A stretch of 64,000 bases of DNA. Origin: Penelope pileata. Lineage: Eukaryota > Chordata > Aves > Galliformes > Cracidae. Below are positions 60,501 to 64,000 of the stretch, piece after piece. A program made the position numbers and the translations under genes. The notes beneath the pieces are model-generated. The model was given only the letters and a program-made list of their open reading frames with translations, searched no databases and was not told the DNA's origin. The DNA lies in assembly GCA_013396635.1 (NCBI GenBank), contig WBMW01004109.1:120967-184966 (forward strand), written 5' to 3'. How positions within the stretch are numbered: the first letter of the stretch is position 1; each line of letters starts with the position of its first letter.

Positions 60501-61027
60501 CTTATTTGGGATTGAGCATGTGATTTCGATGCTCACCTCTCTGATTTCCATAGAACTGATTTCCTTTTGAAACAGAAGACAGCATTTTCCACCAATCTTT
60601 ACAGGACTGAATGACTTTTCTCTCTCTAATATTTTGGTACTGCAAGAGTTGGAAAATTAATAAATGAAAACAAGTAACTGTGCAAGACTTCATGAGCACT
60701 TGAAGAAGTGGCAGCTTTCAAGGGAGCATGGAGAACTGTCCTGTTCCCAAAATCAGGGTGGATATTGGGACAGTGTTAGCTCTCATTGCAATTTAAAGTC
60801 TAACTTTTGCCAGTTATCTCTAATAGGCTGTATCAGATATTGGCATGTAACATACTTCAGGGATGATCACTCTGGCAAGGAAACTATGTAGAGCTGGCTG
60901 TGGCTTACAAGAAACAGTTAAAGAGAAATCTCTAGTCACGTTAGAGTAGCTCTTTGTGGTCTTTACTCTTAAGTAACCAATGATCAGAACAAACACGTCA
61001 ATCAGAACGAGTTGCTATGAAAATTAA
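57576..61027. other. 3.4 kb of unique DNA, no gene seen
   Basis: No recognised gene or repeat. Short frames only. Contains A-rich and GA-rich spots (for example 59645-59680). Confidence 0.5.
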
Positions 61028-61084
61028 GTCCAGTCTGACCTTGAATGTCTCCAGGGATGGCACTTCCACCACATCTCTGAGCAA
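61028..61084 (-). mobile_element. Small antisense CR1 scrap
   Basis: CAGTCTGACCTTGAATGTCT and CCAGGGATGGCACTTCCACC are the complement of the CR1 segment just before its 3' end. It abuts the sense CR1 at 61085 in a divergent arrangement. Confidence 0.75.
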
Positions 61085-61354
61085 ATAGGACAAGAGGGAA
61101 CAGTTTTAAACTGAAGGAGGGAAGATTTAGATTAGACATTGGGAGAAAATTCTTTACTCAGTGGGTTACGAAGCACCGGAATAGGTTGTCCAGAGAAGTT
61201 GTGAATGTCCTGTCCCTGGAGGCACTCAAGGCCAGGTTGTATGGGGCTCTGAGCTGCCTGATTTAGTCCCTGTTTATGGCAGAGAAGTTGGAAGCAGATG
61301 ATCTTCAAAGTTCTTTGAAACCAAAGTCATTCTATGGTTCTATATTTCTATGAT
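61085..61354 (+). mobile_element. CR1 LINE 3' end, sense
   Basis: ATAGGACAAGAGGGAACAG, GATTTAGATTAGACATTGGG, AGAAGTTGTGAATGTCCTGT and finally TCATTCTATGGTTCTATATT. It is the last about 270 bp of CR1, with moderate decay and no intact frame. Confidence 0.9.
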
Positions 61355-61654
61355 CTGATGTAGAAAGATGTCATTATTTATTTCCTACTTATCTATGAAA
61401 ATTCAGTTGAATTCAGTTAAATATCAGTGTTTATTTGCTGAAATTAAACTTTACAAAATGCCTATGCTTTTTATGTTAGAAAATATAAAATAAACAGAAT
61501 TTGATCATTCAGTGAAGAAAGTTGCAAAGAAAAAATGAAGGTAAAATATCGTCACCTCTCAGAGGTACAGGCTTGTTTTATAATGCATCATTTATAACTG
61601 CTGCAAAATGATTAGCGTTGCATTTCTTCTTATTTTCCCAAAATAGTGTATTAA

Positions 61655-61704
<50 letters not shown>

Positions 61705-64000
61705 GAGATTAATAAACTTGGAGACACAAAGAAAAAGAAGTAATGACCTTTCTTTGCAGATGAATACAAGGCACTGTGGCAGGTGGTCTTCCTCTAGGTC
61801 ATTTATTTAGTCTCTGGAAAACTACAATTAAGATAGCCACTAGAAAACAGCTAGAAAACCTGAGAAAGCCTTGAAAACACCCACCCTCAGGTAAGAGAGT
61901 GAAAGTCAGGTTTGGACTTCACTGATTTTCAGTCTGGTAACTGGCAGCAGTTGCCATGGCAGCATGGCAGCACATGCACAGCACTCCTCCCCACAGCCTC
62001 ACTTCCCTGACACCAAAAGGAAACAGGAAGAGCGTTTGAAGATAATGAAGAAAAAGCATTCCAGAAAACAACAAAACATTCTGTGAGCTTCAGCCTTCAG
62101 GGTTCTCTGTAAAATATATACTACAGGCTTTATTCCCTTGTTATTCCTTAAGGTAAAAGTGCAAATGTTTTTCATTAAGAGATAGTATATTGTGGCGTAA
62201 CTATGCCTTCCACTTTGTCTAGGTGCTCCGTATTGCTAAGGAAATAAAAGCGTTGGCATGATTCTGAAAAAAAATACAAAAAGTCATGCATAATTTTCCT
62301 GGAGTTCTTCAAATTAACTTATTTAACCCAGAGTTTTAAATATGATTTTAAGAAATTAACTTTTACATTCTCAATAGTACAAATGGAGTTCTTAGGCTAA
62401 AATTTATTTAGAAAGTGTAGTCTCTGCTTCCAATTCCTTGGTTTCTAGTACGGAATACACTCCTTATTCTTATGTGAGATCTTTATTTTAGTGTTTTAGA
62501 AAAGTGAAAAATAAATCAAAAGGAATCTAGAGGCCCTGAAATTTTTATAAGATATATTTGGCCTCTTAGGAAAGTAACTTTCCAAACATAAAACTAAAAA
62601 TATTATTGGAATACTCAAGTACAAGATTTTCTCATTCAAAATGACATCTCTTGCTGAATGTCATGTAATAGAGATATATATTTAGTTCCATACTACTGTA
62701 AATTTCTTAATCTTTTTTATCTACATATTCACATTTACAAATAAAAAGTCCCTACCATTAATTTTTTACATCTTCAATCCATAGGTTTGTTGTTGTTGTT
62801 GTTTTTATATTTGGTATAACAGATGATGTATTGTTCAGCTTTAATTCCAGATCAGTGACTGAATCACAATTTTAGAAAGGATATTTTTTTTTTTGCAAAA
62901 AAAAATAAAATAAAATCAGTATTATGTTATGCAGTGCATTAACAGTTCTAATTAGATTTTCTTACAATATTCTGTGAAAGTAAATACCACTGTGCCATCA
63001 GAAAGCACACAGCTACATTTTTTTCCTAGTAGATTGGAAAGAAATGCCATGATTATTAGCACACCCACTCACTGTTGATTTAAATACCTTTGTTGATTTA
63101 GGTAAAGCTCATTATTTCAAGGAACTGACTTCCCAGCCAGGGAATAATGATGGTTACAGAAAATTTGCTTGAAAATCTTTACTTGTTTGCCTGGACTAGA
63201 TGTCTGAATGGATTTTCTTCATGAAGGTCCAGATTTCTTCTCTCATGTAGTTGTGAAGTTGTGAGACCAATCCTGTAGAAGAGGCATTGTGTAGAGTACT
63301 CTGGCACCAGAAGATTTTGCCCAGCTCCTGCCCTTCTACTGCTGCTTAGGCATCTTTTCTCAGCACTGGCCAAAGGGATGCTTCATAGCAGTCTCTGAGT
63401 AAAGAATTTGTCCCAGATTTGTAACGAGAAACCCCACCTCTTCTCTCCTTATGGAATAAAGTCAATTTAAAAGGAAACTAAAAGTAAACATCACACATGT
63501 AATTTTTATAAGGTTTACCATCTGCCAGTGCAAATCTCTGATGAACCATCCTGTGTCACTATGTAGCAACTGAACAGTTTTCACTGACAGATGGTCCTAA
63601 TGTTTGTATGATGTCTGGCTTTTCCCAAAATCTTGTTCTTCTACAAATATAAGGCTCTTTTCAATTTGTCTGAGAGTAGAGGGAATGCCAACCAACTTTC
63701 TTTGGATAATAGGAGACAATATGCAATTCTGTCTTTGCAACAGAGAAACATCCATGTAGATGTTTAAAGTAGGTATTAGATTAAAAGTTTTTTAAAAGGA
63801 AGTATTTAGTATTTAAATGGTAACTACATTTCTTAAAATAAGAATTGTTTGTCCCAGATAGTGACATTTTAGATATTAACCCAAGAACTTTCATAACACA
63901 TGCATCTAAAACGTAGTGATAAAAACCTAAATTTTGTTTTGAACAACTGCTACTTTTAGTTAGCTGTAAAGGCATGTACAGTCCAATGCAAAATAGTGAC
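61355..64000. other. Unique DNA with GA microsatellite
   Basis: No recognised gene. It holds the GA repeat at 61656-61705 and a TTG repeat at 62787-62801. 63170-63420 is less AT-rich, with a 64-codon minus-strand frame and no recognised domain. Confidence 0.5.
61656..61705 (+). repeat. GA microsatellite
   Basis: About 22 GA units with two AAAG interruptions. Probably length-polymorphic. Confidence 0.95.

Noticed and set aside
61028..61354. Single CR1 insertion with twin-priming inversion
   Set aside because: Both pieces cover the same part of the CR1 3' region, whereas twin priming gives adjoining, non-overlapping segments.

Overview
The window looks like AT-rich, non-genic DNA from a bird, most likely a galliform. 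I reach this from its repeats: CR1 retroposons with the typical 3' end (GGTCCCTTCCAACCC followed by ATTCTATG repeats), a Galluhop-type mariner, a Charlie-type hAT deletion derivative, and avian LTRs whose U3 carries a CAGCTGACCCAAACTG core and whose 3' part carries CTCTCCCCCATCCCA. I found no convincing host exon, tRNA, rRNA or CRISPR array. The window is best read as a gene desert or a very large intron. Every protein-like signal I recognise is a decayed piece of a mobile element.

Layout: 1-9.6 kb holds two antisense CR1 fragments (153-457, 1468-1982) and an internally deleted mariner (7091-7650). 9.6-11.7 kb holds two antisense LTR remnants and a GGGAA microsatellite. 11.7-21 kb is mostly unique AT-rich DNA with one short CR1 (19978-20113). 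22-27 kb is GC-richer and contains an old, long, sense-strand CR1 relic with ORF1, endonuclease and reverse-transcriptase traces, split by a younger antisense CR1 (25151-25770). 27-40.8 kb is mostly unique, with one sense CR1 (35954-36414). 40.8-42.9 kb holds a minus-strand mariner split by an LTR, followed by another LTR remnant. 45.35-46.2 kb is a hAT element with an 8-bp target-site duplication. 47.14-47.81 kb is a tandem duplication joined by a single N, in which one copy carries a 26-bp inversion. 49.35-49.89 kb is a complete solo LTR with a 5-bp target-site duplication. 53-61.4 kb holds three sense CR1 pieces, one of them next to an antisense CR1 scrap.

Nothing here forms a pathway or operon. 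The history is one of repeat insertion, nesting and deletion. The most notable observations are the microinversion within the duplicated 337-bp unit, the fact that all five runs of N lie inside or at the edge of repeats whose expected sequence is missing or duplicated, an unexplained 83-bp repeat pair about 2 kb apart, and a TATA-box, splice-donor and polyadenylation-signal cluster near 55.4 kb that is either an unrecognised LTR or a promoter.

Element family names come from memory of consensus sequences, not from a database search. Boundaries are approximate unless a target-site duplication is stated.
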